Source: Rubellimicrobium thermophilum DSM 16684 (GTDB lineage Bacteria > Pseudomonadota > Alphaproteobacteria > Rhodobacterales > Rhodobacteraceae). From it: a DNA stretch of 64,000 nucleotides. The DNA lies in the NCBI RefSeq assembly GCF_000442315.1, contig NZ_KE557318.1, positions 113,641 through 177,640 of the forward strand. The letters are read 5' to 3'. A program made the position numbers and the translations under genes. Of the stretch, positions 40,670 to 48,755 are shown piece after piece. Every line of letters begins with the position of its first letter. Position 1 is the first letter of the stretch. A model generated the notes under the pieces. The model did not search any database. It saw only the letters and a list, made by a program, of their open reading frames with translations, and was not told the DNA's origin.

Positions 40670-41703
40670 GCCGGGCCCGGATGCTGGCAGGCGGCGGGCT
40701 TGCCCTGACCCTTTCGGCGGCCCTGCATGCGGCCGGTTTGTCATGGGCCTATCGCCTGCCGGATCGGCCGATGATGGGTGGCGGCGGAGACGCGGCCCCG
40801 GCCGCGCTCGGCCATGCCTTTGCGGATTTCGCGGCGGGGGTGAGCGCGGTCCGCCCGGATGCCGCGGCCGCAGTCGATCCGCTCGACCGCTCCGCCCCAC
40901 GGCCCGTTCCCGTGCAGCCGTCCCCCGTGCAGCCGGACTCTTCGCCGCCGGTTGCGCCAGCGGACATGCCGGCTGTCGAACCGGCCGGGGCTGCCCCGGC
41001 CGGGATCGCAGAGCCGATCGTCCCTCAACCGCCCGCCCTGCCGCAGATTGCTGCTGCCGATCTGGCGTCTCATGCGCGCCCGGATGATCCAGCAGCTCCG
41101 ACAGAGCCCCCCCTGGCCACCTCTGCCCCGCCTGCAGCCAGGCCTGTCACACCGGACGAGACGATCTCTCCCGTGCCGGATGAGCTTCTGACCGGGGATG
41201 CAGCGATGGCAGAAGCGCCCGTCTCGAGCCTGCGTCCCGTGGCCCGGCCTTCGCCCGAGAGACGGGCCGCAGTGACCCGCAGCGATCCGCCAGCCCCGAG
41301 GACGCAGCAGCCTGCGACGCCGCCCGCCAGCCCCGGCAATGCCGAAGCCGATGCCCGCCGCGGAAGCCCCGACGGCAGCGAAACGGGGCAGGCTGCTGCA
41401 ACGGGGAGCCCCTCTGCCACAGCGGCCGAGGCCGGCAATGCGGCCGCCACGAACTATCCGGGAGAGGTCCTGCGCCAGATCACCCGGTTGCGCCGCCCCC
41501 CGGCGCCAGCACGGGGGCGGGTGCTTGTGGTGTTCACCATCGCGCCTTCCGGAGCCCTGGCCTCTGTCAGCGTGGCCAGCTCCTCCGGCGCGCCTGAACT
41601 CGACCGCATCGCCCTGGAGCATGTCCAGAGGGCGGCTCCCTTCCCGCCCCCCCCGGCCGGGGCGCTGACGACCTTTTCCTTCGAATTCGTCGGCCGTCCC
41701 TGA
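40666..41703 (+). CDS. tonB: TonB-family energy transducer
   Basis: 345 residues. An N-terminal membrane helix (about 8-30, 'GGLALTLSAALHAAGLSWAY') is followed by a long Pro/Ala-rich spacer (about 55-250) that can span the periplasm. The C-terminal TonB domain is at about 260-345 ('NYPGEVLRQITRLRRPPAPARGRVLVVFTI', 'GAPELDRIALEHVQRAAPFPPPP'). It couples ExbBD to HmuR. Last gene of the heme receptor operon. Confidence 0.9.
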   Translation: MSRARMLAGGGLALTLSAALHAAGLSWAYRLPDRPMMGGGGDAAPAALGHAFADFAAGVSAVRPDAAAAVDPLDRSAPRPVPVQPSPVQPDSSPPVAPADMPAVEPAGAAPAGIAEPIVPQPPALPQIAAADLASHARPDDPAAPTEPPLATSAPPAARPVTPDETISPVPDELLTGDAAMAEAPVSSLRPVARPSPERRAAVTRSDPPAPRTQQPATPPASPGNAEADARRGSPDGSETGQAAATGSPSATAAEAGNAAATNYPGEVLRQITRLRRPPAPARGRVLVVFTIAPSGALASVSVASSSGAPELDRIALEHVQRAAPFPPPPAGALTTFSFEFVGRP

Positions 41704-41776
41704 GAGAGGGCGGGAGAGAAGATGCAGACAGCCGTGCCGCGTCCTCATGGCAGAGGCGGCTTGTGGGTCTTTCCTG

Positions 41777-42811
41777 TCAGCCGATGGCGAGACCCTTGTC
41801 GTCAAAGGCATGAATCCGCGCCGGGTCGAAGGCGAGGCCGACCGTATCGCCGGGGACGATCCGGTATCCGGCATCGGCCTCCACGATCATCTGGCCTGCG
41901 GCGCTGTCGAGATAGACGAAGCTTGTATTGCCCAGATGCTCGACCACGGTTGCCCGTGCATCGAGATGTCCCTCGCCCGGTCCCGTCAGCCGGAGATGCT
42001 CGGGCCGGATCCCCAGCTCCGTCGCACCCGGCGGGACAGCGGGAAGCCGCCCGCCCCCGGGTATCCTGCCTTCGGAATCCACCGGCACGAAGTTCATCCC
42101 CGGACTGCCGATGAAGCCGGCCACGAAGCGATTGGCCGGATGGTTGTAGAGCTCGAGCGGACTGCCGACCTGCTGGATGCGCCCCCGGTCAAGCACCACG
42201 ATCCTGTCGGCCAGTGTCATCGCCTCGACCTGATCATGGGTCACATAGATCATGGTCGTGCCGATCTCGTTGTGCAGCTTGGCCAGCTCGATCCGCATCT
42301 GCACCCGCAGCAGCGCATCGAGATTGGACAGCGGTTCGTCGAAGAGGAAGACCTGCGGTTCGCGCACCAGCGCCCTGCCGATGGCAACACGCTGACGCTG
42401 TCCGCCCGACAGCTCGGCCGGGCGCCGGTCGAGCAGGTGATCCAGCTGGAGAAGCCGGGCCACACGTTCGGCCGCGGCACGCTGCTCTGCCCGCGGGCGC
42501 CCGGCCAGGGACAGCGAGAAGGCGATGTTCTGCGCCACCGTCAGATGCGGATAGAGGGCATAGGACTGAAAGACCATGGCCACGCCGCGGCTCTTGGGCT
42601 CGGCATGGGTCACGTCGCGGCTGCCGATGCGGACGCTTCCCCCGCTCACCCTCTCAAGTCCGGCAATCATCCGCAGCAGGGTGGACTTGCCGCAGCCCGA
42701 AGGCCCCAGCAGCGCGCAGAAGGATCCGTCCTCGACCGAAAGGCTCAGGTCGCGGATCACGTCCACCGCGCCAAAGCTCTTGGAGATGGAGGCCAGTTCG
42801 ACGCTCGCCAT
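41777..42811 (-). CDS. Sugar ABC transporter ATP-binding protein (UgpC/MsmX type)
   Basis: 344 residues: Walker [10 protein letters not shown] near 38, Q-loop '[12 protein letters not shown]', signature '[15 protein letters not shown]', Walker B '[11 protein letters not shown]', H-loop 'VTHDQVEAM' and a C-terminal TOBE region ending in 'FDPARIHAFDDKGLAIG'. Last gene of the leftward importer operon next to the arabinofuranosidases. It powers the two permeases upstream. Confidence 0.92.
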   Translation of the reverse strand: MASVELASISKSFGAVDVIRDLSLSVEDGSFCALLGPSGCGKSTLLRMIAGLERVSGGSVRIGSRDVTHAEPKSRGVAMVFQSYALYPHLTVAQNIAFSLSLAGRPRAEQRAAAERVARLLQLDHLLDRRPAELSGGQRQRVAIGRALVREPQVFLFDEPLSNLDALLRVQMRIELAKLHNEIGTTMIYVTHDQVEAMTLADRIVVLDRGRIQQVGSPLELYNHPANRFVAGFIGSPGMNFVPVDSEGRIPGGGRLPAVPPGATELGIRPEHLRLTGPGEGHLDARATVVEHLGNTSFVYLDSAAGQMIVEADAGYRIVPGDTVGLAFDPARIHAFDDKGLAIG

Positions 42812-42814
42812 GGC

Positions 42815-43666
42815 TTACCCCTTGATCCCGGTAGACAGCGCGATGGCCTGGGTGACCCTGCGCTGGAAGAGAAGATAGGCAAGAGCCACGGGCAGGCTGG
42901 CCAGGACTGCGCCGGCCAGGATGCGCCCGTAGGCAACGCCAAAGGCGTCCTGGACCGTGGCGATCCCCACGGTCACGGTCATCATCCGTTCATTGTTTGC
43001 GGCAAGGAAAGGCCACAGGAAACTGTTCCATGCCCCGATGAAGGTGATGATCGCCATCGCCGTCGTGACCCCCCAGTTCATCGGCAGGAAGAGCCGGAAC
43101 AGCAGCTGGAACTCGCTGGCGCCGTCCATGACGGCCGCCTCGCGGTATTCGCGTGGCAGGCTGTCGAAGAATTGCTTGTAGACGATCACCGTGACCGGGG
43201 TGATGAGCATCGGCAGGATGATCCCCAGATGCGTGTTCAGAAGTCCCACGCCGGCGATGATGATGAAATGGTTCACGATCAGCGCCGGGACCGGGATCAT
43301 GAAGGAAGCGAGGATGATCCACCACAGCAGCCGCCGCCCCGGAAAGCGCAGCTGCGAGATCGCATAACCCGCACAGGCCGAGACGAGAACCGCGATGACG
43401 GTGATCGCCACCGAGGTGATCGTGGAGTTCAGATACCAGACCGGCAGGTTCGAATTGGTGATGCCGAAGATGTAGCCCTGCAGGGTGGGGTTCGACGGCC
43501 AGGGGGAGAATTCCCGAACCGTGTCCGCATCGAAGCGCAGGCTTGTCACCAGCGCCCAGTAGATCGGCAGGAACCAGATTGCTGCGGCGATCAGCGTCAA
43601 CAGCGTGAGAAGCACGCCAGCCAGGTCGATGCGACGGGTGGGATGTCCGGCGGACAGGGCGGTCAT
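42815..43666 (-). CDS. Carbohydrate ABC transporter permease (MalG type) of arabinofuranoside cluster
   Basis: 283 residues from ATG 43666 (overlapping the previous stop). Six membrane helices and the EAA loop 'LPREYREAAVMDGASEFQLLFRLFLPM' (residues about 180-206). Ends 'QRRVTQAIALSTGIKG', typical of sugar MalG-type permeases. Three bases before the ATPase gene. Confidence 0.92.
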   Translation of the reverse strand: MTALSAGHPTRRIDLAGVLLTLLTLIAAAIWFLPIYWALVTSLRFDADTVREFSPWPSNPTLQGYIFGITNSNLPVWYLNSTITSVAITVIAVLVSACAGYAISQLRFPGRRLLWWIILASFMIPVPALIVNHFIIIAGVGLLNTHLGIILPMLITPVTVIVYKQFFDSLPREYREAAVMDGASEFQLLFRLFLPMNWGVTTAMAIITFIGAWNSFLWPFLAANNERMMTVTVGIATVQDAFGVAYGRILAGAVLASLPVALAYLLFQRRVTQAIALSTGIKG

Positions 43667-44541
43667 CGCGCACCCCTCATGCGCAGGAGCTGGAACTGCA
43701 GCACCGAGAAGATGGCCACGATGATGAAGAGCATCACGGCAACTGTCGCGGCATAGCCGCCCTGATTCCGCTGAAAGGCGGTTTCGTAGATGTATTGCAC
43801 CATGACCATGGTGGAACGTGTCCGGCCGCCCTGAGCGAACAGGTAGACCTGATCGAAGATCTTGAGTTGAAGGATGAGCTGGATCGTCAGGCACAGCACG
43901 GTGACCGGCCAGATCAGTGGCCAGGTGATCCGTGTGAAAAGCTGCCAGCGCGTTGCGCCGTCAAGACTTGCCGCCTCGTAGAGATCGCGCGGGATGTTCC
44001 TCAGCCCGGCCAGAAACAGCAGGATGGAAAAACCGTTGGTCCACCAGATGGTGATCAGGGCGACCCCCGGCATGAACCAGGGCAGGGTCCGCCAGACATT
44101 GACGTTGCGGCCCGCCAGGGGTTCGATCACGCCCTGCAGCAGGCCGAAGCGCACATTCGTGAGCCAGTCCCAGATGACGTAGACGACGGTGACCGGCAGG
44201 ATAAAGGGCAGAAAGAACAGCGCGAGCACCAGGCTCTGGAGCCAGCCTCTCAGCCGCGAGACCATGAGGGCGATCAGCAGCGCGACCGCCGTGCCGGGAA
44301 CCACGGTCAGGATCACGAAATAGCTCGTGTTCCACAGGGCCGTGTGAAACACCGGATCGGCGAGAAGCGCCCTGTAGTTGTCGAGCCCGATCCAGTCCCC
44401 TTTCCCGATCAGGGGAGCATTGGTGAAGCTGATCGTCACCATCTGGATCGTGGGCCAGACGAACATCCAGCCATAGATCACGAGAAAAGGTGTGATCAGC
44501 ACCAGGGCGGCGATCAGTTCCTTGCGTCGGTCGGTCAGCAT
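43663..44541 (-). CDS. Carbohydrate ABC transporter permease (MalF type) of arabinofuranoside cluster
   Basis: 292 residues with six membrane helices; the conserved cytoplasmic loop is 'IPRDLYEAASLDGATRWQLFTRITWPL' (residues about 193-219). It partners with the MalG-type permease. A strong hairpin (44571-44600) lies between it and the binding-protein gene upstream. Confidence 0.92.
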   Translation of the reverse strand: MLTDRRKELIAALVLITPFLVIYGWMFVWPTIQMVTISFTNAPLIGKGDWIGLDNYRALLADPVFHTALWNTSYFVILTVVPGTAVALLIALMVSRLRGWLQSLVLALFFLPFILPVTVVYVIWDWLTNVRFGLLQGVIEPLAGRNVNVWRTLPWFMPGVALITIWWTNGFSILLFLAGLRNIPRDLYEAASLDGATRWQLFTRITWPLIWPVTVLCLTIQLILQLKIFDQVYLFAQGGRTRSTMVMVQYIYETAFQRNQGGYAATVAVMLFIIVAIFSVLQFQLLRMRGAR

Positions 44542-44570
44542 GGGCTCCCCGGTCGGGTCTGGTCGGGTCG

Positions 44571-44600
44571 GGCCGGCCCCGGCACAGGGTGGGGCCGGCC
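44571..44600 (-). terminator. Perfect 10-bp hairpin between binding-protein and permease genes
   Basis: GGCCGGCCCC (44571-44580) and GGGGCCGGCC (44591-44600), loop of ten. It sits 14 bases after the binding-protein stop and before the permease start, the place where sugar ABC operons commonly carry an mRNA-stabilising or partial-termination structure. No U tract. Confidence 0.65.
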
Positions 44601-44613
44601 ATTGCGCAAGGGG

Positions 44614-45879
44614 TCAGAGCCTGTCCATCGCCGCCTTCATCTCGGCCACGGCGGTGGCGGCATCCACCTCGCCGTTCATGGCCGCGGTGAAGGCATTGCC
44701 GGCTTCCTCGAACAGGGCAGAGGCCACGCCTGCATGGATCGACTTCGGGTCGAAGACCATGTTGGCGATGAGCGAGGCATAGGTCGCCTGCGGCTCCATC
44801 GTCTGGTATTCCTCGGACTGAATGACGGCCAGGTTGGCAGGAATATGCCCCGCCGTGGCCCAGAACAGCGAATGTTCGGACATCCAGCGGATCACTTCGA
44901 GCACCGCCGCATGCTTTTCAGCGGTTGGCGGTTTGCCGACATTGTTGGGGATGGCGAAGGCATGGCTGTCGGCATAGGTGCAGGGCCGGTCGAAGAGCAC
45001 AGGCAGCTCGATCGCGCCCCATTCGAAAAGCTCGCCCCGCGCAGCAAGATCGGTCATCGTGGGAACTTCCCAGACGCCGTTGATCATGAACGGCGCCGCC
45101 CCCGAGGTGAAGAGGGCCACCGTGGTCGGGTAATCGGTGTAGGAGGGATTGTAGCCGTTGGCGACCCAGTCGGCGATCACCTGCACCGCGTTTTCAAGCT
45201 TCTGCTGACTGTCGCCAGGGAACCAGTCGCCGTCGCCGCCGATGGTGCCGCCCTGCTGGCAGAGAAGGGAATAGATGGTGCGGAAGGCAAAGCCGCCATC
45301 GGCCGTCACCTGCGCGATGGCCCACTCTGCACCATTGTCCTTGAGCGTCTGCAGTGCGGCGTTGAAATTCTCGAGCCCGTCGAGCCCGGTTGGCAGCCCG
45401 TCCTCGCCGATGAGGCCCGCTGCCTCGAGCATGTCCTTGTTGTAGTAGAGGACGATGGGATGGGTGTCGAAGGGGATGGCATAGGTCGTGCCGTCCACGT
45501 TCACCGCTTCCCAGGTCGAGGGGGCGAAGCTGTCGGGTGACAGGCCCATCGCGGCAAGATCCTCCGGCGTGATCGGGGCCAGCGTGCCCTGACTGACCGC
45601 GAGGGGGATGCGGCTTGCGTGATAGGTCATGATGTCAGGGCCTTCCCCGACCGCCGCCGCTGTCTGGACCTTGGTATAGAACGGAATGCCCCAGTCGAGC
45701 GTGGTGGCATTGATCTGGATTTCGCCCGCATGTTCGGCGTTGAAGTCGCTGATGAGCTGCTTCATCCGCACCCCGTCGCCGCCACCCAGGAAATCCCACC
45801 ATTCGACGATCTCCTGAGCCTGCACGCCGGGCGCCAGCAGCGCCGAAGACAGCAAGGCCGCCCGAAATGTTCTGGTCAT
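44614..45879 (-). CDS. ABC sugar-binding protein of the arabinofuranoside cluster
   Basis: 421 residues. Signal peptide MTRTFRAALLSSALLAPGVQA, then a family-1 binding protein ('EIVEWWDFLGGGDGVRMKQLI', 'YAIPFDTHPIVLYYNKDMLEAAG', 'PFMINGVWEVPTM'). Aromatic residues near the mature start (EWWDF) could stack with a sugar ring. First gene of the leftward importer, behind a promoter at 45992-46019 and facing the ArsR-type gene. Ligand probably an L-arabinofuranose-containing oligosaccharide, judged from the GH51/GH127 genes. Confidence 0.92.
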   Translation of the reverse strand: MTRTFRAALLSSALLAPGVQAQEIVEWWDFLGGGDGVRMKQLISDFNAEHAGEIQINATTLDWGIPFYTKVQTAAAVGEGPDIMTYHASRIPLAVSQGTLAPITPEDLAAMGLSPDSFAPSTWEAVNVDGTTYAIPFDTHPIVLYYNKDMLEAAGLIGEDGLPTGLDGLENFNAALQTLKDNGAEWAIAQVTADGGFAFRTIYSLLCQQGGTIGGDGDWFPGDSQQKLENAVQVIADWVANGYNPSYTDYPTTVALFTSGAAPFMINGVWEVPTMTDLAARGELFEWGAIELPVLFDRPCTYADSHAFAIPNNVGKPPTAEKHAAVLEVIRWMSEHSLFWATAGHIPANLAVIQSEEYQTMEPQATYASLIANMVFDPKSIHAGVASALFEEAGNAFTAAMNGEVDAATAVAEMKAAMDRL

Positions 45880-46187
45880 CCGATCCTCCCTTTGCCCGGG
45901 GGCCTTGTGCGCCCCTCGACCCGTTCTTTCCGGATCCGGCCCGGCATTCCCGGAGCGCCCCCGTCGCGAGGACGCGGATCCGACAGGGGAAATCCTATGG
46001 AAGACACGACTTGTGTCAACAAGAATGTAGATACATATCGGTGTCCATGATTATTGAAGATCATAGAGCCATGCTGGAAGGCGAATGCCCATGCTCCTGC
46101 GCGCTGGAACAATTTCCAATTTGGGCAGGAGGGGTCGCTTGATGGCATCCGTGATGCCGGACTAGACTGGATGTGTTCCATGGAGGC
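45880..46187. promoter_or_regulatory. Divergent control region between sugar-binding protein and ArsR-type genes
   Basis: About 310 bases without a gene. The leftward promoter is at 45992-46019. A GATACATATC site (46030-46039, arms GATA/TATC) lies just upstream of its -35. The rest (46040-46187) shows no convincing small gene. Confidence 0.5.
45992..46019 (-). promoter_or_regulatory. Sigma-70-type promoter for the arabinofuranoside importer
   Basis: On the minus strand TTGACA (46019-46014), a 16-bp spacer and TAGGAT (45997-45992), about 113 bases before the binding-protein start. A GATA/TATC site lies immediately upstream. Confidence 0.5.
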
Positions 46188-46200
46188 TGATACGGTATCA
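46188..46200. promoter_or_regulatory. Palindromic operator overlapping the ArsR-type start codon
   Basis: TGATACGGTATCA is a perfect inverted repeat (TGATAC-G-GTATCA) whose last A is the first base of the regulator's ATG. The ten-base string GCTGATACGG recurs at 47191-47200 ahead of the GH51 gene, which argues for a shared regulator site. Confidence 0.6.
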
Positions 46201-47132
46201 TGGGTCGCAACTTTCTCATCGTCGATCCCGAAGAAGGTCTCGGCGTTCTCAAGGCTCTTGCCTCTCCGGCGCGGATTCAGGCCCTGAAGCTTCTGCGCCG
46301 GGAGGGGCCGCTGAACGTCAACGAGATCGCCCAGCGCCTGTCCCTGCCGCAATCCACGGTCTCGGCCAACATTCAGCTTCTGGAGGAGGCCGGCCTCATC
46401 CGGACCGAGACGCAGCGCGCCCGCAAGGGCAACCAGAAGCTCTGCCACAGTCAGTTCGACGAGATTCTGGTCCTGCTCAAGGATCAGGATGCGGCGGCTG
46501 CCGATGCCAATACCATCGAGGTGGCCATGCCGCTCGGCCTCTACACCTCCTGCGAGGTAACGGCGCCCTGCGGCCTCTGCTCCACGCAGGGCATCGTGGG
46601 GCTTCTCGATGTGCCGGACAGCTTTCTGGATCCCGGCCGCATGGATGCGGCTCTCATCTGGTTCACCCGGGGCTATGTTGAGTATCAGTTTCCGAACAAT
46701 ATCAAGTTGATGAAGGGGAGCCTGCGCTCGCTCGAGTTCTCCATGGAGCTCTGTTCGGAAGTGCCGGGGACGAGCCCCAACTGGCCCTCGGACATCACTG
46801 TCTCGGTCAACCGGGTCGATATCGGCACATGGACAAGCCCGGGCGATTTCGGCGACCAGCGCGGCGTCTATACGCCCGACTGGTGGAAGCTGAAGGGCAG
46901 CCAGTATGGCAAGCTCAAGACCTGGCGGGTGACACCCGAAGGCACCTTCGTGGATGGCGTGAAGATCTCGCCCGTCTCCCTCAAGGATCTCGACCTCGAC
47001 AGGCATCGCTCGATCCGCCTGCGCATCGCGGTGCGCGAGGATGCGCGCCATCCCGGTGGCGTCAACATCTTCGGACGCGGCTTTGGCAACTATGACCAGG
47101 ACATCGTGATGCGGATCACGACCTCCGGCTAG
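46200..47132 (+). CDS. ArsR-type winged-helix regulator with large C-terminal sensor domain
   Basis: 310 residues, far longer than plain ArsR proteins (about 100). The N-terminal HTH runs over about 15-85 ('LASPARIQALKLLRREG', 'NEIAQRLSLPQSTVSANIQLLEEAGLI'). The remaining 220 residues open with a Cys group at 118, 124 and 127 ('SCEVTAPCGLCST') and continue as a beta-rich, possibly sugar-binding, domain ('TVSVNRVDIGTWTSPGDFG', 'GVNIFGRGFGNYDQD'). It sits between the importer and glycosidase operons and probably represses both and itself. Whether the Cys residues bind metal is unknown. Confidence 0.85.
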   Translation: MGRNFLIVDPEEGLGVLKALASPARIQALKLLRREGPLNVNEIAQRLSLPQSTVSANIQLLEEAGLIRTETQRARKGNQKLCHSQFDEILVLLKDQDAAAADANTIEVAMPLGLYTSCEVTAPCGLCSTQGIVGLLDVPDSFLDPGRMDAALIWFTRGYVEYQFPNNIKLMKGSLRSLEFSMELCSEVPGTSPNWPSDITVSVNRVDIGTWTSPGDFGDQRGVYTPDWWKLKGSQYGKLKTWRVTPEGTFVDGVKISPVSLKDLDLDRHRSIRLRIAVREDARHPGGVNIFGRGFGNYDQDIVMRITTSG

Positions 47133-47151
47133 GCCGGGGCGGGGATTCTTC

Positions 47152-47180
47152 TTGACGACCTTTCCCTGTAGTCAGATATA
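47152..47180 (+). promoter_or_regulatory. Promoter of the GH51-GH127 operon
   Basis: TTGACG (47152-47157), a 17-bp spacer and GATATA (47175-47180). The -10 is part of GATATACATC and is followed by GCTGATACGG (47191-47200), related to the operator at 46188-46200, so repressor binding would cover the -10 and start site. Confidence 0.6.
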
Positions 47181-47239
47181 CATCGTATTTGCTGATACGG
47201 ATTCCGGGCCGCCGGGTCCTGCGCAGAAGGGAGGGCAAC

Positions 47240-48754
47240 ATGAAGGCGACCGTCACGGCGCACCGGGATTTCACCATCGCCGCCATCGACGAGCGGATCT
47301 ATTCCGCGTTCCTCGAGCATCTGGGCCGGGCGGTCTATACCGGTATCCATGAACCAGATCATCCGACGGCTGATGCCAACGGCATGCGCGGCGACGTGGC
47401 CGAGCTGGTGCGCGAGCTCGACATCCCCTTCGTGCGCTATCCCGGCGGCAATTTCGTCTCCGCCTACAATTGGGAGGACGGGATCGGTCCGGTGGAGCAG
47501 CGCCCGGTGCGGCTCGACCTCGCCTGGCACACCTCCGAATCGAACCGCGTCGGCATCCACGAATTCATGGCCTGGTGCGACACGGTGAACACCCGGCCGA
47601 TGCTCGCCATCAATCTCGGTTCCCGCGGGCTCGATCAGGCGCGGAACTTCGTCGAATATGTCAACGGACCCCTGGGCAGCTACTGGGGCGACCTGCGCAA
47701 GAAGAATGGCCGGGCCGAGCCCTGGAATTGCCGCCTGTGGTGCCTCGGCAACGAGATGGACGGGCCCTGGCAGATCGGCCACAAGACGGCCGAGGAATAC
47801 GGACGGCTCGCCAACGAGACGGCCAAGGCCCTGCGGGCCTTCGACAAGGGGCTGGAACTGGTCGTCTGCGGCTCCTCCAATTCGGACATGAAGACCTATC
47901 CGGAATGGGAGCGCATCGTCCTCGAACATACCTACGAGGCGGTCGATCACATCAGCCTGCACATGTATTTCGCCAACCGCGACGGCGACACGCAGACCTA
48001 TCTTTCGCTCAATCACAAGCTCGACCGCTACATCGCGACCGTCGCCGCAGCGATCCGTCTGGTGAAGGCGAACAAGAGGTCGAAGCGCGATGTCCATATC
48101 AGCTTTGATGAATGGAATGTCTGGTATCATTCCAATGCCGAGGATCGGGCCGTGCTCGAGGGGAATGCCGGATGGCCCCATGCGCCGCGGCTGCTCGAGG
48201 ACATCTACATCTTCGAGGATGTGCTTCAGGTCGGGTGTATCCTCAACACCTTCATCCGGCGGTCGGATGTGGTGAAGATCGCCTGCATCGCGCAGCTGGT
48301 GAATGTCATTGCCCCGATCATGACCGAGCCGGGCGGGCCGGCCTGGCGGCAAACGATCTACTATCCCTACTACTTCGCTTCCCGCCATGGGCGGGGAACG
48401 GCGCTCAATCTGTCGGTCAGCTGTCCCGGCTACGACAGCATTCATGACGACAATGTGCCCTGGCTTGATATCGCCGGGGTCCATGACGAGGCGGCCCGCA
48501 CCCTCACCTTCTTTGCCATCAATCGGCACGCGGCCGAATCCTTGCAGACCGAGATCGCCCTGCAAGGCTTCGGCGCGGCCCGTGTGACCGAACACAAGGT
48601 GATGACGCATGAGAATCTGCGCGCGCGGAATACGCTGGCCGATCCTGATGCCGTCGTTCCGCGCGACGGGGCCGGCGCAAGAGTCGCCGATGGACTGCTG
48701 ACGGTGACGCTTCCGCCGCATTCCTGGCAGATGATCCGCGTCACGCTGGCCTGA
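47240..48754 (+). CDS. Alpha-L-arabinofuranosidase, GH51
   Basis: 504 residues from ATG 47240 (GGGAGGG upstream), the usual length of bacterial GH51 enzymes. TIM barrel plus C-terminal beta domain. The acid/base is E172 in 'WCLGNEMDGPW' and the nucleophile E291 in 'SFDEWNVWY'. 'RYPGGNFVSAYNWEDGIGP' is the family motif near residue 75. No signal peptide, so it works in the cytoplasm on imported arabino-oligosaccharides, releasing alpha-linked L-arabinofuranose. Two bases before the GH127 gene. Confidence 0.94.
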   Translation: MKATVTAHRDFTIAAIDERIYSAFLEHLGRAVYTGIHEPDHPTADANGMRGDVAELVRELDIPFVRYPGGNFVSAYNWEDGIGPVEQRPVRLDLAWHTSESNRVGIHEFMAWCDTVNTRPMLAINLGSRGLDQARNFVEYVNGPLGSYWGDLRKKNGRAEPWNCRLWCLGNEMDGPWQIGHKTAEEYGRLANETAKALRAFDKGLELVVCGSSNSDMKTYPEWERIVLEHTYEAVDHISLHMYFANRDGDTQTYLSLNHKLDRYIATVAAAIRLVKANKRSKRDVHISFDEWNVWYHSNAEDRAVLEGNAGWPHAPRLLEDIYIFEDVLQVGCILNTFIRRSDVVKIACIAQLVNVIAPIMTEPGGPAWRQTIYYPYYFASRHGRGTALNLSVSCPGYDSIHDDNVPWLDIAGVHDEAARTLTFFAINRHAAESLQTEIALQGFGAARVTEHKVMTHENLRARNTLADPDAVVPRDGAGARVADGLLTVTLPPHSWQMIRVTLA

Positions 48755-48755
48755 C

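Noticed and set aside
46052-46142. Small Cys-containing peptide in the ArsR-type control region
   Set aside because: No ribosome-binding site of note and no sign of conservation that can be judged here; the stretch is more simply regulatory DNA.
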